NCBI RefSeq assembly: GCF_018332475.1
Contig: NZ_BOQB01000092.1
Span: 1-59,332 of the forward strand
DNA from: Bacillus sanguinis
GTDB taxonomy: Bacteria; Bacillota; Bacilli; Bacillales; Bacillaceae_G
Direction of reading: 5' to 3'
DNA: 59,332 bases
Part shown: piece after piece, positions 40,933 to 50,702 of the stretch
Numbering within the stretch: the stretch's first letter is position 1
Layout of the letters: every line of letters begins with the position of its first letter
Program-made: the position numbers and the translations under genes
The notes under the pieces: generated by a model
Database searches by the model: none
The model's input: only the letters and a program-made list of their open reading frames with translations
Told to the model about the DNA's origin: nothing

Positions 40933-42929
40933 GCGTTTCAAAACGATTGTTTCAATACGCGATGAAAGTGAAGGGGACAATTTTCGCAGCGATGCTAATG
41001 TTATTTATTTTCGTTATCGCAGAGCTTGCTGGTCCTTTCGTCGCGAAAACGATGATTGACGATCATATCGTTGGAATAGAGAAACCTTGGTATGAAACAG
41101 AAAAGAGTGAAGAGGCTGTTTCGTATAATGGCACCTTTTATAAGCGAAGCGATCGCTTTGAACAAGGTGAGAAAAAAGGAAAAGAAGTACGCGTGATGCA
41201 AGTTGGTTTTCAATATTACTTTGTGCCGAATAAAGTGAATGCTGAAGGGTCACGTACTGTAAAAGGTGATATGATTACCGTTCAAAATGGTAAGGCGGTG
41301 CAAGTGTATAAAGCGAAAGCATTAACGAAAGAAGAAGTGTTTGCGTTTTATAAACCAGAAATAAACCGACTATTATTACTTGGTGGTGGCTATTTCGCTT
41401 TATTAGTAGTCGTTTCATTATTTGCATACGGAAAGCAATTTTTCTTACAGAAGGCAGCGAACAAAATTATTCAAATTATGAGGGAAGATGTGTTTTCTCA
41501 TATTCAAACGTTGCCGATTCGGTATTTCGATCATTTACCAGCAGGGAAAATTGTATCGCGTGTAACGAATGATACGGAAGCCATTCGGGATTTATATGTA
41601 ACGGTGCTTGCGACATTCGTCTCTAGTATCATTTATATTATCGGGATATTTGCGGCACTATTTTTACTCGATGTAAAATTGGCGACGTTATGTTTACTTA
41701 TCATCCCGATTTTAATTGTTTGGGCAATTCTTTATAGAAAGTATGCGTCTGTATACAATCATAAAATGCGTTCACGTTTATCTGATATTAACGGAACAGT
41801 GAATGAATCCATTCAAGGGATGCCAATTATTCAAGCGTTTCGTCAAGAGCGTGAAACGAAGAAAGAGTTTGAAGAATTAAATGGCGATTATTTTAAGTAT
41901 CAAAATAAAATTTTAAATTTAAATGCAGCAACTTCGCATAATTTAGTAGCCGTATTAAGAAATATTGCTTTCACAGGTGTGATTTGGTATTTCGGTGGTG
42001 CTTCATTAAGTGCTTCAGGCGTCATTTCACTAGGGATACTGTATGCGTTCGTTGATTATTTAACACGATTGTTCTCACCAATTACAAATATGGTAAATCA
42101 GCTTGCTAACTTAGAGCAGTCGCGCGTTGCATCAGAACGTGTTTTTGAATTGCTAGAGGAAAAAGGGGAAGCAGTAGAAGAGGAACGTATGCCTCGCTTA
42201 CAAGGAAATGTGAAATTTGATAATGTGTCATTTTCTTATAATGGAAAAGATGAAGTGTTAAAAAATATTTCTTTTGAAGCGAAACAAGGCGAGACAGTAG
42301 CACTTGTCGGCCATACTGGATCAGGAAAAAGTTCCATTATGAATGTACTCTTTCAGTTTTATGAGTTTGAAAAAGGAAAGCTTACGATTGACGGTCACGA
42401 TGTAAAAGAGATGCCGAAACAAGCAACTCGTGAGCATATGGGAATCGTACTGCAAGATCCGTTTTTATTTAGCGGAACAGTGGCATCTAATGTAAGTTTA
42501 GAAAATGAAACTATTTCAAAAGAGCGCATCATAAAAGCATTGCGAGATGTTGGTGCTGAAAGATTTGCGAACAATATAAATGAAGAAATTACGGAGAAAG
42601 GAAGTACACTTTCAACCGGAGAACGTCAGCTTATATCATTTGCTAGGGCACTCGCTTTTGACCCAGCCATTTTAATTTTAGATGAAGCAACATCTAGTAT
42701 CGATACAGAGACGGAAGCGATGATTCAGCAAGCGCTAGAAGTTGTAAAAAAAGGAAGAACGACATTTATTATTGCTCACCGTCTTTCAACAATTAAAAGC
42801 GCAGATCAAATTATTGTGCTTGATAGAGGAACGATTTTAGAAAAAGGCTCTCATGATGAATTAATGAAAAAGCGCGGGCGTTATTACGATATGTACAAAA
42901 CGCAAATGGAAGGTAATCAGAGCGCTTAA
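40929..42929 (+). CDS. bmrD: ABC exporter subunit BmrD (YheH)
   Basis: A 666-residue half-transporter with an extracytoplasmic insertion of about 80-100 residues between the first two membrane helices (IEKPWYETEKSEEAVSYNGT to VKGDMITVQNGKAVQVY). The nucleotide-binding domain has Walker A GHTGSGKSS, a degenerate signature LSTGERQLISFARA, and an intact Walker B ILILDEATSSID. Together with BmrC this gives one intact and one degenerate ATP site, as in described BmrCD. The ATGA overlap with bmrC indicates coupling. A terminator follows at 42940-42972. Confidence 0.92.
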   Translation: MSVSKRLFQYAMKVKGTIFAAMLMLFIFVIAELAGPFVAKTMIDDHIVGIEKPWYETEKSEEAVSYNGTFYKRSDRFEQGEKKGKEVRVMQVGFQYYFVPNKVNAEGSRTVKGDMITVQNGKAVQVYKAKALTKEEVFAFYKPEINRLLLLGGGYFALLVVVSLFAYGKQFFLQKAANKIIQIMREDVFSHIQTLPIRYFDHLPAGKIVSRVTNDTEAIRDLYVTVLATFVSSIIYIIGIFAALFLLDVKLATLCLLIIPILIVWAILYRKYASVYNHKMRSRLSDINGTVNESIQGMPIIQAFRQERETKKEFEELNGDYFKYQNKILNLNAATSHNLVAVLRNIAFTGVIWYFGGASLSASGVISLGILYAFVDYLTRLFSPITNMVNQLANLEQSRVASERVFELLEEKGEAVEEERMPRLQGNVKFDNVSFSYNGKDEVLKNISFEAKQGETVALVGHTGSGKSSIMNVLFQFYEFEKGKLTIDGHDVKEMPKQATREHMGIVLQDPFLFSGTVASNVSLENETISKERIIKALRDVGAERFANNINEEITEKGSTLSTGERQLISFARALAFDPAILILDEATSSIDTETEAMIQQALEVVKKGRTTFIIAHRLSTIKSADQIIVLDRGTILEKGSHDELMKKRGRYYDMYKTQMEGNQSA

Positions 42930-42939
42930 TAGGTAGGGG

Positions 42940-42972
42940 AGAGAACTTGTGATTTTCGCAAGTTCTTTTTTT
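42940..42972 (+). terminator. Terminator of bmrCD
   Basis: AGAACTTG and CAAGTTCT pair around TGATTTTCG; seven T residues follow. Confidence 0.8.
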
Positions 42973-43125
42973 AGTGAATCAGGGCAGTTAAATAAGAAGT
43001 ATTGTTTTACCTTTCCTACAATAAATGCTATATTAAAAAATGTTACTTATTTTTTGTATGTAGCGTTATTTTCCCCTTTTGTTTGATTATGAAGAAAAAG
43101 GATAAACTAAATAAGAACATTTTCA

Positions 43126-43183
43126 TTGAAAAATTGTTCAAGATTGCATACAATCAATATAGTTTTTAAATTCCTATCAGAAT
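43126..43183 (+). promoter_or_regulatory. tcyA promoter with a CymR-type palindrome
   Basis: TTGAAA (43126-43131) and TACAAT (43149-43154) are 17 bases apart. ATTCCTATCAGAAT at 43170-43183, just past the expected start, resembles the CymR box that represses cystine transport in Bacillus; this is an analogy. Confidence 0.5.
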
Positions 43184-43201
43184 ACTTGGAGGATTACCAT
43201 T

Positions 43202-43999
43202 ATGAAAAAATTATTTTCAGTACTTGCAGTAACTACATTAGCGATCGGGATTGTAGCGGGCTGCGGTAAAGAAGAGAAAAAAGATACAGCTAGTCAAGAT
43301 GCGTTACAAAAGATAAAACAAAGTGGTGAACTTGTAATTGGAACAGAAGGTACATATCCACCGTTCACATTCCACGATTCAAGCAATAAATTAACTGGAT
43401 TTGACGTTGAATTAGCAGAAGAAGTTGCAAAACGTTTAGGTGTAAAACCTGTATTTAAAGAAACACAATGGGATAGCTTACTTGCTGGTCTAGATGCAAA
43501 ACGTTTCGATATGGTTGCGAATGAAGTTGGTATTCGTGAAGATCGTCAAAAGAAATATGATTTCTCTAAACCGTATGTTTCATCTTCAGCGGCATTAGTT
43601 ATTGCAAAAGATAAAGATAAACCTGCTACATTTGCTGATGTAAAAGGATTAAAAGGAGCACAATCTTTAACAAGTAACTATGCAGATATCGCTAAGAAAA
43701 ATGGTGCGGAAATTGTTGGTGTAGAAGGATTTAGCCAAGCAGCAGAATTATTAGCTTCAGGACGCGTTGATTTTACAATTAATGATAAATTATCAGTGTT
43801 AAACTATTTAGAAACGAAAAAAGATGCAAAAATTAAAATTGTAGATACAGAAAAAGAAGCTTCAGAAAGTGGATTTTTATTCCGTAAAGGTAGCACTAAG
43901 CTTGTACAAGAAGTAGATAAAGCGTTAGAAGATATGAAAAAAGATGGTACGTATGACAAAATAACGAAAAAATGGTTCGGTGAAAATGTATCTAAGTAG
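43202..43999 (+). CDS. tcyA: Cystine ABC transporter, substrate-binding lipoprotein TcyA
   Basis: A 265-residue family 3 solute-binding lipoprotein. The lipobox is VAGCGKEE and the polar-amino-acid binding fold follows ([35 protein letters not shown]). Its neighbours encode a permease and an ATPase, and the size and order fit TcyABC, the L-cystine importer of B. subtilis. The ATG at 43202 follows TTGGAGGA. A general polar amino acid system is the alternative if CymR control is not confirmed. Its 3' end overlaps the permease start. Confidence 0.85.
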   Translation: MKKLFSVLAVTTLAIGIVAGCGKEEKKDTASQDALQKIKQSGELVIGTEGTYPPFTFHDSSNKLTGFDVELAEEVAKRLGVKPVFKETQWDSLLAGLDAKRFDMVANEVGIREDRQKKYDFSKPYVSSSAALVIAKDKDKPATFADVKGLKGAQSLTSNYADIAKKNGAEIVGVEGFSQAAELLASGRVDFTINDKLSVLNYLETKKDAKIKIVDTEKEASESGFLFRKGSTKLVQEVDKALEDMKKDGTYDKITKKWFGENVSK

Positions 44000-44684
44000 T
44001 GCGTTGGTTTCAGATCGATTGTCTACTTGGATGGATATTATGCAGTCTTCCTTCATGCCTATGCTGAAGGAAGCTGTTTTTACGACAATTCCATTAACGC
44101 TTATTACATTTATTATCGGTCTTATACTTGCGACGTTAACGGCGCTTGCACGTATTTCAGGTAGTCGTATTTTACAATGGATTGCTCGTATCTATGTATC
44201 TATCATTCGCGGAACGCCACTTCTTGTACAGTTATTTATTATTTTCTATGGTCTTCCAACTCTTAATATTGAAGTTGAGCCATATACAGCAGCAATTATT
44301 GGATTCTCATTAAATGTCGGTGCATATGCATCTGAAATTATTCGTGCTTCTATCCTTTCAATTCCGAAAGGGCAGTGGGAAGCAGCTTACACAATTGGGA
44401 TGACGTATCCACAAGCGCTAAAACGTGTTATTTTACCGCAAGCGACGCGCGTATCTATCCCGCCGCTTTCGAATACATTTATTAGTTTAGTGAAAGATAC
44501 TTCGTTAGCATCGTTAATTTTAGTAACAGAAATGTTCCGAAAAGCGCAGGAAATTGCGGCAATGAACTACGAGTTTTTAATTGTTTATTTCGAAGCAGGT
44601 CTTATTTATTGGGTAATTTGCTTCTTATTATCTATTGTGCAACAAATATTAGAAAAACGTTCAGAACGTTACACTCTAAAATAA
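43986..44684 (+). CDS. tcyB: Cystine ABC transporter, permease TcyB
   Basis: A 232-234-residue permease with about five helices. The binding-protein-dependent transport motif is [20 protein letters not shown] and the EAA loop region is [25 protein letters not shown] at 43980 and an ATG at 43986 are both possible; the ATG is used here. Overlap with the end of tcyA means translation is coupled. It combines with TcyA and TcyC to move cystine into the cell. No strong ribosome site of its own is seen. Confidence 0.86.
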   Translation: MYLSSALVSDRLSTWMDIMQSSFMPMLKEAVFTTIPLTLITFIIGLILATLTALARISGSRILQWIARIYVSIIRGTPLLVQLFIIFYGLPTLNIEVEPYTAAIIGFSLNVGAYASEIIRASILSIPKGQWEAAYTIGMTYPQALKRVILPQATRVSIPPLSNTFISLVKDTSLASLILVTEMFRKAQEIAAMNYEFLIVYFEAGLIYWVICFLLSIVQQILEKRSERYTLK

Positions 44685-44712
44685 CCCTTTCATAAAAGGA
44701 GTTTTTGTTTTT

Positions 44713-45447
44713 ATGATTTCAATTCAACATTTACAAAAAAGTTTCGGAGATAATACCGTACTAAAGCATATAGATTTATCAGTTGAGAAGGGAGAAGTTG
44801 TTGTTATTATCGGTCCGTCTGGATCTGGTAAAACGACGTTTCTACGCTGCCTTAACGTACTAGAAACGCCAAACGCTGGTAATATTCGTATTGGCGATAA
44901 AGAGCTTAATTTCTCTCAAAAAGTAACGAAGAAAGATATTGTCAATCTTCGTACGCAAACAGGTATGGTATTCCAGCACCATAATCTATTTCCGCATTTA
45001 ACAGCACTTCAAAATGTTATGGAAGGGCTCGTTACAGTGAAAAGGATGGGGAAAGAAGAAGCGAAGAAAAAAGCAAACTATTTCCTTGAAAAAGTTGGTC
45101 TTGCGGATAAAGTAGACTTATATCCGTTCCAATTATCAGGCGGACAACAACAGCGCGTTGGGATTGCTCGCGCACTTGCGATGGAGCCAGAAGTGTTACT
45201 ATTTGATGAACCGACGTCAGCACTTGATCCTGAACTCGTTCAAGAAGTTCTGAAAGTCATGAAAGAACTTGCTAAAGAAGGTATGACGATGGTTATTGTA
45301 ACGCACGAAATGCGCTTTGCACATCAAATTGCAAACCGCGTTATTTTCATGGATGGCGGTGTCGTTGTCGAACAAGGTACACCAGAAGATGTATTTACAA
45401 ATCCAAAAGAAGAACGCACGAAAAAGTTTTTACAAATGTTGCAATAA
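44713..45447 (+). CDS. tcyC: Cystine ABC transporter, ATPase TcyC
   Basis: A 244-residue nucleotide-binding subunit: Walker [10 protein letters not shown], signature [17 protein letters not shown], Walker [15 protein letters not shown] and H-loop THEMRF. Closest to the polar amino acid importers (GlnQ/TcyC type). The ATG at 44713 follows AAAGGAG, and it is 28 bases after the permease. The operon ends at the terminator at 45452-45486. Confidence 0.9.
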   Translation: MISIQHLQKSFGDNTVLKHIDLSVEKGEVVVIIGPSGSGKTTFLRCLNVLETPNAGNIRIGDKELNFSQKVTKKDIVNLRTQTGMVFQHHNLFPHLTALQNVMEGLVTVKRMGKEEAKKKANYFLEKVGLADKVDLYPFQLSGGQQQRVGIARALAMEPEVLLFDEPTSALDPELVQEVLKVMKELAKEGMTMVIVTHEMRFAHQIANRVIFMDGGVVVEQGTPEDVFTNPKEERTKKFLQMLQ

Positions 45448-45451
45448 ATTA

Positions 45452-45486
45452 AGGAAGGTCTCAAGGCATATGCCTTGAGACCTTTT
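45452..45486. terminator. Bidirectional terminator
   Basis: AAGGTCTCAAGGC and GCCTTGAGACCTT form a 13-base perfect stem around ATAT, with T-rich tail. It serves the tcy operon and the convergent SASP gene. Confidence 0.9.
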
Positions 45487-45498
45487 TGCCATATATAT

Positions 45499-45702
45499 TT
45501 ATTTTTGGAATCCGCCAAGGCTTTGCTCAGCCATTGCAACTAGACGTTTTGTAATTTCGCCACCAACAGAACCGTTAGCACGAGCCGTAGAATCTGCTCC
45601 TAATTGTACACCAAATTCTTGAGCGATTTCGTACTTCATTTGGTCGATTGCAGCTGTTGCTCCTGGTACTACTAATTGATTTGAAGAATTTTGGTTTGCC
45701 AT
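45499..45702 (-). CDS. Alpha/beta-type small acid-soluble spore protein
   Basis: A 67-residue alpha/beta SASP. The GPR-protease site lies in [20 protein letters not shown] and the second DNA-binding stretch is [18 protein letters not shown]; both are highly conserved. These proteins coat and protect spore DNA and are degraded during germination. The ATG at 45702 follows AAGGAGGA. A sigma-G-type -10 lies about 115 bases upstream, so its mRNA has a long leader that holds a tRNA-like structure. Its place beside yheD and yheC equals sspB of B. subtilis. Confidence 0.94.
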   Translation of the reverse strand: MANQNSSNQLVVPGATAAIDQMKYEIAQEFGVQLGADSTARANGSVGGEITKRLVAMAEQSLGGFQK

Positions 45703-45739
45703 AGGAATATATCCTCCTTAGAGTTATAAAAATTTTTTT

Positions 45740-45793
45740 TGGTTGGACTAGCTGGAGTTGAACCAGATTATCGCCCCGGTTGGCGCTAATCCA
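45740..45793 (-). ncRNA. tRNA-like 54-nt fold with 3' CCA
   Basis: On the reverse strand TGGATTA pairs with TAGTCCA as a seven-base acceptor-like stem (one G-U), followed by A and CCA. Inside, GCGCC AACCGG GGCG forms a hairpin and CTGG TTCAACT CCAG forms a T-arm with an almost canonical TTCAACT loop. There is no anticodon arm, so a normal tRNA is excluded (54 bases). It lies within the 5' leader of the SASP mRNA, 35 bases ahead of its start. It may be a processed RNA, a regulatory mimic or a tRNA pseudogene. Confidence 0.45.
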
Positions 45794-45815
45794 TCGGTAA
45801 TTAAGTTTGTACTCA

Positions 45816-45845
45816 TAGTATGGATGTTACCTAGAAAGATATACG
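45816..45845 (-). promoter_or_regulatory. Sigma-G-type promoter of the SASP gene
   Basis: Reverse strand: CGTATA, 17 bases, CATACTA. The -10 matches the sigma-G consensus exactly; the -35 matches partly (TGAATA). The predicted start is near 45809, giving a leader of about 107 bases. Confidence 0.6.
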
Positions 45846-46015
45846 AAATAATAATTTGTAAATTTTGTAAAAAAATCTTAGTGATTTCGTAAATTATGAA
45901 ATAAGAGTAATCGTTGTATTTTTTAGAAAGAAGGCTAAACTAAGAGCGATATGAAATATGTTTTTTGTATCCCGCTACTCGGGGGAGAATCATTAACTTT
46001 ATAGTTCTATTTTGA

Positions 46016-46041
46016 ATAGGAGCGGAACAAAATGCTCCTAT
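46016..46041 (+). repeat. Hairpin upstream of the zinc-ribbon gene
   Basis: ATAGGAGC (46016-46023) and GCTCCTAT (46034-46041) form a perfect eight-base stem with a 10-base loop, 59 bases ahead of the ATG. Role unknown. Other parts of the 400-base gap from 45703 hold the sigma-G promoter and tRNA-like fold on the other strand. Confidence 0.45.
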
Positions 46042-46099
46042 GCACGGCTAGATGCTCTTTTCAATCTGCTTGTAAATGATAACGTATGGAGGAATCGTG

Positions 46100-46345
46100 A
46101 TGGGAATTTGCCCGCTTTGCAACGCATTAGAATCACAAACATATTCTTGTCAAAATTGCGAAGGTATACTCCAAGATTACGGGAAAACTGTAGATTACAT
46201 AGACGATTATAGTGCGTATATGGATCAAGAATTATTAAGTGCAGTAGATGGTTTAACACATAGTAATTCACAAGAGTACTGTAATCATGTTTTTTATTGC
46301 GGGATGTGTAATGTGGAAACAGAGGTTGTAGTGAAACTTGTGTAA
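46100..46345 (+). CDS. Small zinc-ribbon protein
   Basis: An 81-residue protein with pairs of cysteines: CPLCN at the start, CQNCEG some 15 residues later, and CNHVFYCGMCN near the end. It looks like a zinc-ribbon protein without DNA-binding features. The ATG at 46100 lies after GGAGG at eight bases; a GTG at 46097 and an ATG further upstream are alternatives. It is convergent with yheD, separated by a shared terminator. Function unknown. Confidence 0.65.
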   Translation: MGICPLCNALESQTYSCQNCEGILQDYGKTVDYIDDYSAYMDQELLSAVDGLTHSNSQEYCNHVFYCGMCNVETEVVVKLV

Positions 46346-46348
46346 ATA

Positions 46349-46384
46349 GAAAACTTCCACCTTATGAATGAGGTGGAAGTTTTT
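46349..46384. terminator. Bidirectional terminator
   Basis: AAAACTTCCACCT and AGGTGGAAGTTTT pair around TATGAATG; T and A tracts flank the stem. Confidence 0.9.
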
Positions 46385-47822
46385 GTTTTCTTATTTGTGA
46401 GTGAATCATAGGGGACGGGATATTCTCGGTGTTTGAGGAAGCCTCTGATTTTATTTGAGACATTTTTTCTTTTGCATCGCGCAAAGAATGCTCAGTTAAG
46501 TAGATGGCATATTCGTAAAATAATTGGCGCGTCAGTTCACTTTGTTCTTTTAACTTTTCATCTTGGAACACAGTTCGCCCAGGTTTAGAGTTTGCTTCAA
46601 AGAGCCATGGATTTTCCTGCGTATCTAAACCGATATCAAAACCAATTTCTCCGATATTTCCGGTTACTTGTTCATCGAGCGCGTAACTGATTTGTAAGGC
46701 AGTATGTTTTAATTTGTTTTCAATTTGAACTTGTTTCGTTGAATCAGGAAATAGCTCTTGTAGTAGTTTTGTATCGCCACCGCTATTTACATGCGTTGTT
46801 AAACTACCTTTGCCAGCAATTTTTGCAACGATTGCACTGACCATCCATTGGCCGAAATGATTTTTATTTGTATGAATGCGGAAATCAACAGGTTGCCCAT
46901 CGAAGCGAAGTAATGGAATACCTTGTTGTACGATAAACTTTTTTAAATCATGTCCTTTTAACACATGGTTTAGAAGCGTTTCTAATGATTGGTACTTTCT
47001 TAGTTTGTTTTCTTCATTTTCGCGATAACGACAGTAGTAGCAATTCTCTGCTTGAGAATAAAATAGTTGATGAATATTTCTACCGAAGCTGCCGTGAATC
47101 GGTTTCATGTAAATCGATTTATACGTTCCGAGAAATCGTTCAACTTGCTCGAAGTGCTGAAATGTTTCTGTGTTTGGTAATAACGGCATAATGGATTCAT
47201 CTTTCATAAGAAGTTGGTGCACTTCCCATTTATTAAAAAAACCTGGATTAAACCATGGAATCGCATAGTCATGTTCTAATTTTCTTTTTGCTCTTACAAT
47301 TGGCTTATAATTTTCGGCTTTCCGATTTGGTAATCGATCGTAAATGACATTCGGAAAAGGTACTTTTTTCTTTATCCACTGTTTCTCTTGAAAGAAATAT
47401 CCTTCAATTGTTTCATCTTCCCAGTCTATATGTTGCACACCAAAAACGAATACAAATGGTCGCAAGGTGAATGGCGGCGTTAGTAACTCGCCAAGAGAAG
47501 TTGAACGGTTCCCTAAAGGATTAGAAGAGTCATCGTTAAAACCAGTTGTAAATATGCCAATTAATGGTCCGAAAATAATGGTTTCATTTTGTATGAATGC
47601 ATGGATAGTAGTGGAATGAGGAAGTAAAAGTTTCTCTGCGATTTGTTTTCCGATAATGATTTCACGAGTAAAGGAATAATGAATTTTCACCTCTTCACTT
47701 GCAACATGGCGTACGCCGAAGGAAAGGGATGTAATGGGTGGTGTAATGGAAAAAATATAAGGTAAAGTAATACTATTTGGATGCTCATCTGAAATGTTTA
47801 ACGTATATATGTGCTCTTTCAA
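46362..47822 (-). CDS. yheD: Spore coat-associated YheD, ATP-grasp family
   Basis: A 486-residue YheC/YheD-type protein. The C-terminal half is ATP-grasp-like: KSIYMKPIHGSFGRNIHQL, IRQ-type binding of Arg in FRIHTNKNHF, and IGEIGFDIGLDTQENP with LFEANSKPGR as the Mg-binding end. YheD locates to the spore coat in B. subtilis. A TTG at 47822 is preferred because AAAGGAGG lies seven bases upstream; the ATG at 47843 coincides with the ribosome site. It follows yheC, whose stop overlaps the region. Confidence 0.88.
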   Translation of the reverse strand: MKEHIYTLNISDEHPNSITLPYIFSITPPITSLSFGVRHVASEEVKIHYSFTREIIIGKQIAEKLLLPHSTTIHAFIQNETIIFGPLIGIFTTGFNDDSSNPLGNRSTSLGELLTPPFTLRPFVFVFGVQHIDWEDETIEGYFFQEKQWIKKKVPFPNVIYDRLPNRKAENYKPIVRAKRKLEHDYAIPWFNPGFFNKWEVHQLLMKDESIMPLLPNTETFQHFEQVERFLGTYKSIYMKPIHGSFGRNIHQLFYSQAENCYYCRYRENEENKLRKYQSLETLLNHVLKGHDLKKFIVQQGIPLLRFDGQPVDFRIHTNKNHFGQWMVSAIVAKIAGKGSLTTHVNSGGDTKLLQELFPDSTKQVQIENKLKHTALQISYALDEQVTGNIGEIGFDIGLDTQENPWLFEANSKPGRTVFQDEKLKEQSELTRQLFYEYAIYLTEHSLRDAKEKMSQIKSEASSNTENIPSPMIHSQIRKQKLPPHS

Positions 47823-47842
47823 AATGAAATGACCTCCTTTCA

Positions 47843-48895
47843 TTATGGTGTAAAGCGACTAAACTTTAGTGGTCCGTGATATATTTTTTCGGCTAATGAA
47901 TCACTATGACGAATGTAATGTTCGTACGGGGGAATCGTGTTGACATACATAAGCCAAATTGCCCCCTTTTGATCCATAATGGTGGAAAGCTCTAGTTCGA
48001 ATAACGAAGAATAAGATTGATCTAATGTTTGGAACACTTCATTTATAATATCGTGTAAAGCGTCCTGTAATAATTGTACACCAGTACTAGATAATACGTA
48101 TTTAACTTTTGAAAATGAATGCAGCGAGGAATCATCTGTTACCGAAAATAAAAGTTGATTCGGAAATGAGCTTTTTTGTATAAACTGACCGATAGCGTTC
48201 CAATTGTGTTCTTTATTTTTTTGTAAAATGGTTCGAATATGGAGTGGGTATGTTAATTGATTTGGTGGTTGCAACATTGTATGGGTAATGTAACGTGCTG
48301 ATCGTATATTAGATTTGTACCAAGATATAAATTCATCTGTCCGTTTGATTGGAACAGAAGTACGATATGCGGTATTTATCGTATCAATATGAAACGTTTT
48401 ATTTTTATAAACGACTCGGTACAGACTTTCATTGGAATGTGTGTTAGTAGGACGTATAATAATATCTTTTGTTTTTAATAACAGTTTGAAAATGTTTTGT
48501 ATCGTCGCTATTTCAAATTTTGGTATATAAGGAGATAATTTTTTATTCGTGAGAAATACATCATGTAGTTCACTTAAGTCAATGAGTGTGTTATTTAAAA
48601 AGGTAGTGGTAGGATGGTTGTGTAATGATTGAATAATTGACTTTGCTTTTTCAAAGTCTGTGTCCTCGTTAAAAGAAGAACGATCGTATATATAAGAAGG
48701 AATAGGGAATGTTTGCTCTTTCCATTTTCCTGTATCTGTATCATAAATCAGACCAGAAATAAGATCTGTTTTAGGATCAATACTAAATGGCGTAAACTGG
48801 GCAACGACATTATGATAAAGCCGAGCGCGTTTAGCGATTTCGGTGTAATACGTTTGCTCATAATGAGGCTGAGAAGTTAAAATACCAAGAACCAA
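47843..48895 (-). CDS. yheC: Spore coat-associated YheC, ATP-grasp-like
   Basis: A 350-362-residue YheC/YheD-family protein with an ATP-grasp-like C-terminal region (VLSSTGVQLLQDALHDIINE and FELELSTIMDQKGAIWLMYVNT). Homologous to YheD but lower similarity at active-site positions. A TTG at 48895 follows AAAGGAG at eight bases and is taken as start; an ATG at 48931 is the alternative. It is the first gene of yheC-yheD, divergent from yheB. Expression in sporulation is inferred from the family. Confidence 0.82.
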   Translation of the reverse strand: MVLGILTSQPHYEQTYYTEIAKRARLYHNVVAQFTPFSIDPKTDLISGLIYDTDTGKWKEQTFPIPSYIYDRSSFNEDTDFEKAKSIIQSLHNHPTTTFLNNTLIDLSELHDVFLTNKKLSPYIPKFEIATIQNIFKLLLKTKDIIIRPTNTHSNESLYRVVYKNKTFHIDTINTAYRTSVPIKRTDEFISWYKSNIRSARYITHTMLQPPNQLTYPLHIRTILQKNKEHNWNAIGQFIQKSSFPNQLLFSVTDDSSLHSFSKVKYVLSSTGVQLLQDALHDIINEVFQTLDQSYSSLFELELSTIMDQKGAIWLMYVNTIPPYEHYIRHSDSLAEKIYHGPLKFSRFTP

Positions 48896-49029
48896 CGAAA
48901 TCACTCCTTTACTAACAAAATGTTGGCACAATAGGCGAAGCTATATATTGCAAATACGTTTTTATACCATTATACTTTTGTCCGTATGATGATATGCTAT
49001 AGTTTTGGAGAAGCGAAAGGTTGATTGTA

Positions 49030-50166
49030 ATGAATATATGGTTAAGTATGTTAACGACGACAGGGCTCGGAGCAATTATTGGAGGATTCACAAATCATTT
49101 AGCGATAAAAATGTTATTTCGTCCTCATCGCCCTATTTATATTGGGAAATTTCAAGTTCCATTTACACCAGGATTAATTCCGAAGCGACGCGATGAGCTT
49201 GCTGTTCAATTAGGAAAAATGGTTGTCGAGCATTTGTTAACGCCAGAAGGAATCGGAAAGAAGCTAACAAATGAAGAGTTCCAAAAAGGTTTAATTCAAT
49301 GGACACAAGTAGAAGTGGATAAAGTAATGACGAATGAACAGTCATTACGACATATGTTAGAAAAATGGAATGTAGCGCATGTAGAAAAAGAGGCAACCCG
49401 GAAAATCGAACATGTGATTACAGAAAAGATTGAGGCATTTTTAGAAGAGTACTATACATATACATGGGAACAAGCTTTACCTCATTCTATTCATGAAAAA
49501 ATAGAGAATGCGATCCCAAATGTCTCGGCGTTTATTTTAGGAAGAGCAACTCAATTTTTTGAAAGTGAAGAAGGGAAAGCACGTCTTTCAAAAATGATTG
49601 ATGATTTCTTTGCTTCTCGCGGGACATTGCTTAACTTAGTCGGAATGTTTTTAGGGAATGTAAGTGTAGTGGATCGTGTGCAGCCAGAAGTCATTAAGTT
49701 TTTAGGGCAAGAAGGCACGAAACAACTTTTAACTGATGTACTGCAAAAAGAGTGGGAAAAGTTAAAAGGAAGAGATGTAAAAGAATTAGAAACGTTTGTA
49801 GAAAAAGAAATGATTGTGAGCTCTATATTGTCAGCAGTTAAAGTTGAGGAAACAGTGAGTAAGTTTTTAAACCAATCTGTGCAGCAAGTATGTGAGCCAG
49901 TTCGAGAAACAATTATGGAAAAGGTAGTCCCAAGTGCAGTAACGAAAGGTTTGAAGTGGGGGACAGAAAACGTAGCGAGTATATTAAAGAATCTCCATCT
50001 TGCGGAAATTGTCCAACAAGAAGTATCCACATTTTCAACGGAGAGACTAGAAGATTTAGTGTTGTCCATTACAAAAAATGAACTGAAAATGATTACGTAT
50101 TTAGGAGCACTATTAGGCGGGATGATTGGAATCGTGCAAGGATTATTACTGTTGTTCCTTAAATAA
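49030..50166 (+). CDS. yheB: DUF445 membrane-associated protein YheB
   Basis: A 378-residue DUF445 protein, equal in length to B. subtilis YheB (377). An N-terminal helix ([19 protein letters not shown]) leads to the conserved [20 protein letters not shown] stretch, a long helical middle and a C-terminal helix ([20 protein letters not shown]). Thus it is anchored at both ends. The ATG at 49030 follows GAAAGG; a TTG at 49021 is too close to that site. Function unknown. It is transcribed away from yheC and toward yheA. Confidence 0.9.
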   Translation: MNIWLSMLTTTGLGAIIGGFTNHLAIKMLFRPHRPIYIGKFQVPFTPGLIPKRRDELAVQLGKMVVEHLLTPEGIGKKLTNEEFQKGLIQWTQVEVDKVMTNEQSLRHMLEKWNVAHVEKEATRKIEHVITEKIEAFLEEYYTYTWEQALPHSIHEKIENAIPNVSAFILGRATQFFESEEGKARLSKMIDDFFASRGTLLNLVGMFLGNVSVVDRVQPEVIKFLGQEGTKQLLTDVLQKEWEKLKGRDVKELETFVEKEMIVSSILSAVKVEETVSKFLNQSVQQVCEPVRETIMEKVVPSAVTKGLKWGTENVASILKNLHLAEIVQQEVSTFSTERLEDLVLSITKNELKMITYLGALLGGMIGIVQGLLLLFLK

Positions 50167-50308
50167 TAAGCTAAGTACATAGAAATAAAAGTGAAATTTC
50201 TTCACATCTCTTGCATAGTTTGATATGGTAAGAAGAGGTGCGTATGTAAACGTACTGAAAAGGCAGTGCGCATGACAAGTGCTAGCCTTCTAAAGGAGGA
50301 AAAATAAA

Positions 50309-50665
50309 ATGACAAAAAACATTCATGATGTTGCATATGAATTACAAAAAGCAATCGCTGGAAACGAAGATTTCCAAACATTAAAAGCAAGCTACGCAGC
50401 AGTACAAGGTGACGCAGCTTCAAAGAACTTATTTGATGAGTTCCGCACAATGCAACTTGGCCTACAACAAAAAATGATGCAAGGTCAAGAAATCACTGAA
50501 GAAGATAACCAAAAAGCACAAGAAGTTGTAGCTCGCATTCAACAAGATGCTAAAATTACAAAATTAATGGAAACTGAACAACGCCTAAACATCGTTATCA
50601 CTGACGTTAACAAAATTATCATGAAGCCACTTGAAGATTTATATAACGCGCAACAACAAGCGTAA
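50309..50665 (+). CDS. yheA: YlbF/YmcA family protein YheA
   Basis: A 118-residue, fully helical protein of the YlbF/YmcA family (YheA). The pattern [19 protein letters not shown] then [11 protein letters not shown] and [19 protein letters not shown] fits. YlbF and YmcA act in RNA processing complexes; YheA is a paralogue with less known function. The ATG at 50309 follows AAAGGAGG. It ends at a terminator and stands alone. Strong codon bias suggests high expression. Confidence 0.9.
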   Translation: MTKNIHDVAYELQKAIAGNEDFQTLKASYAAVQGDAASKNLFDEFRTMQLGLQQKMMQGQEITEEDNQKAQEVVARIQQDAKITKLMETEQRLNIVITDVNKIIMKPLEDLYNAQQQA

Positions 50666-50671
50666 TAGTGA

Positions 50672-50702
50672 AGACGCTCCTAGTATAGGGGCGTCTTTTT
50701 CA
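50672..50702 (+). terminator. Terminator of yheA
   Basis: AGACGCTCCT and AGGGGCGTCT pair (one mismatch) around AGTAT, followed by TTTTT. Confidence 0.8.

Noticed and set aside
45740-45793. Full tRNA gene
   Set aside because: No anticodon arm and a length of 54 bases rule out a translating tRNA; kept only as a tRNA-like fold.
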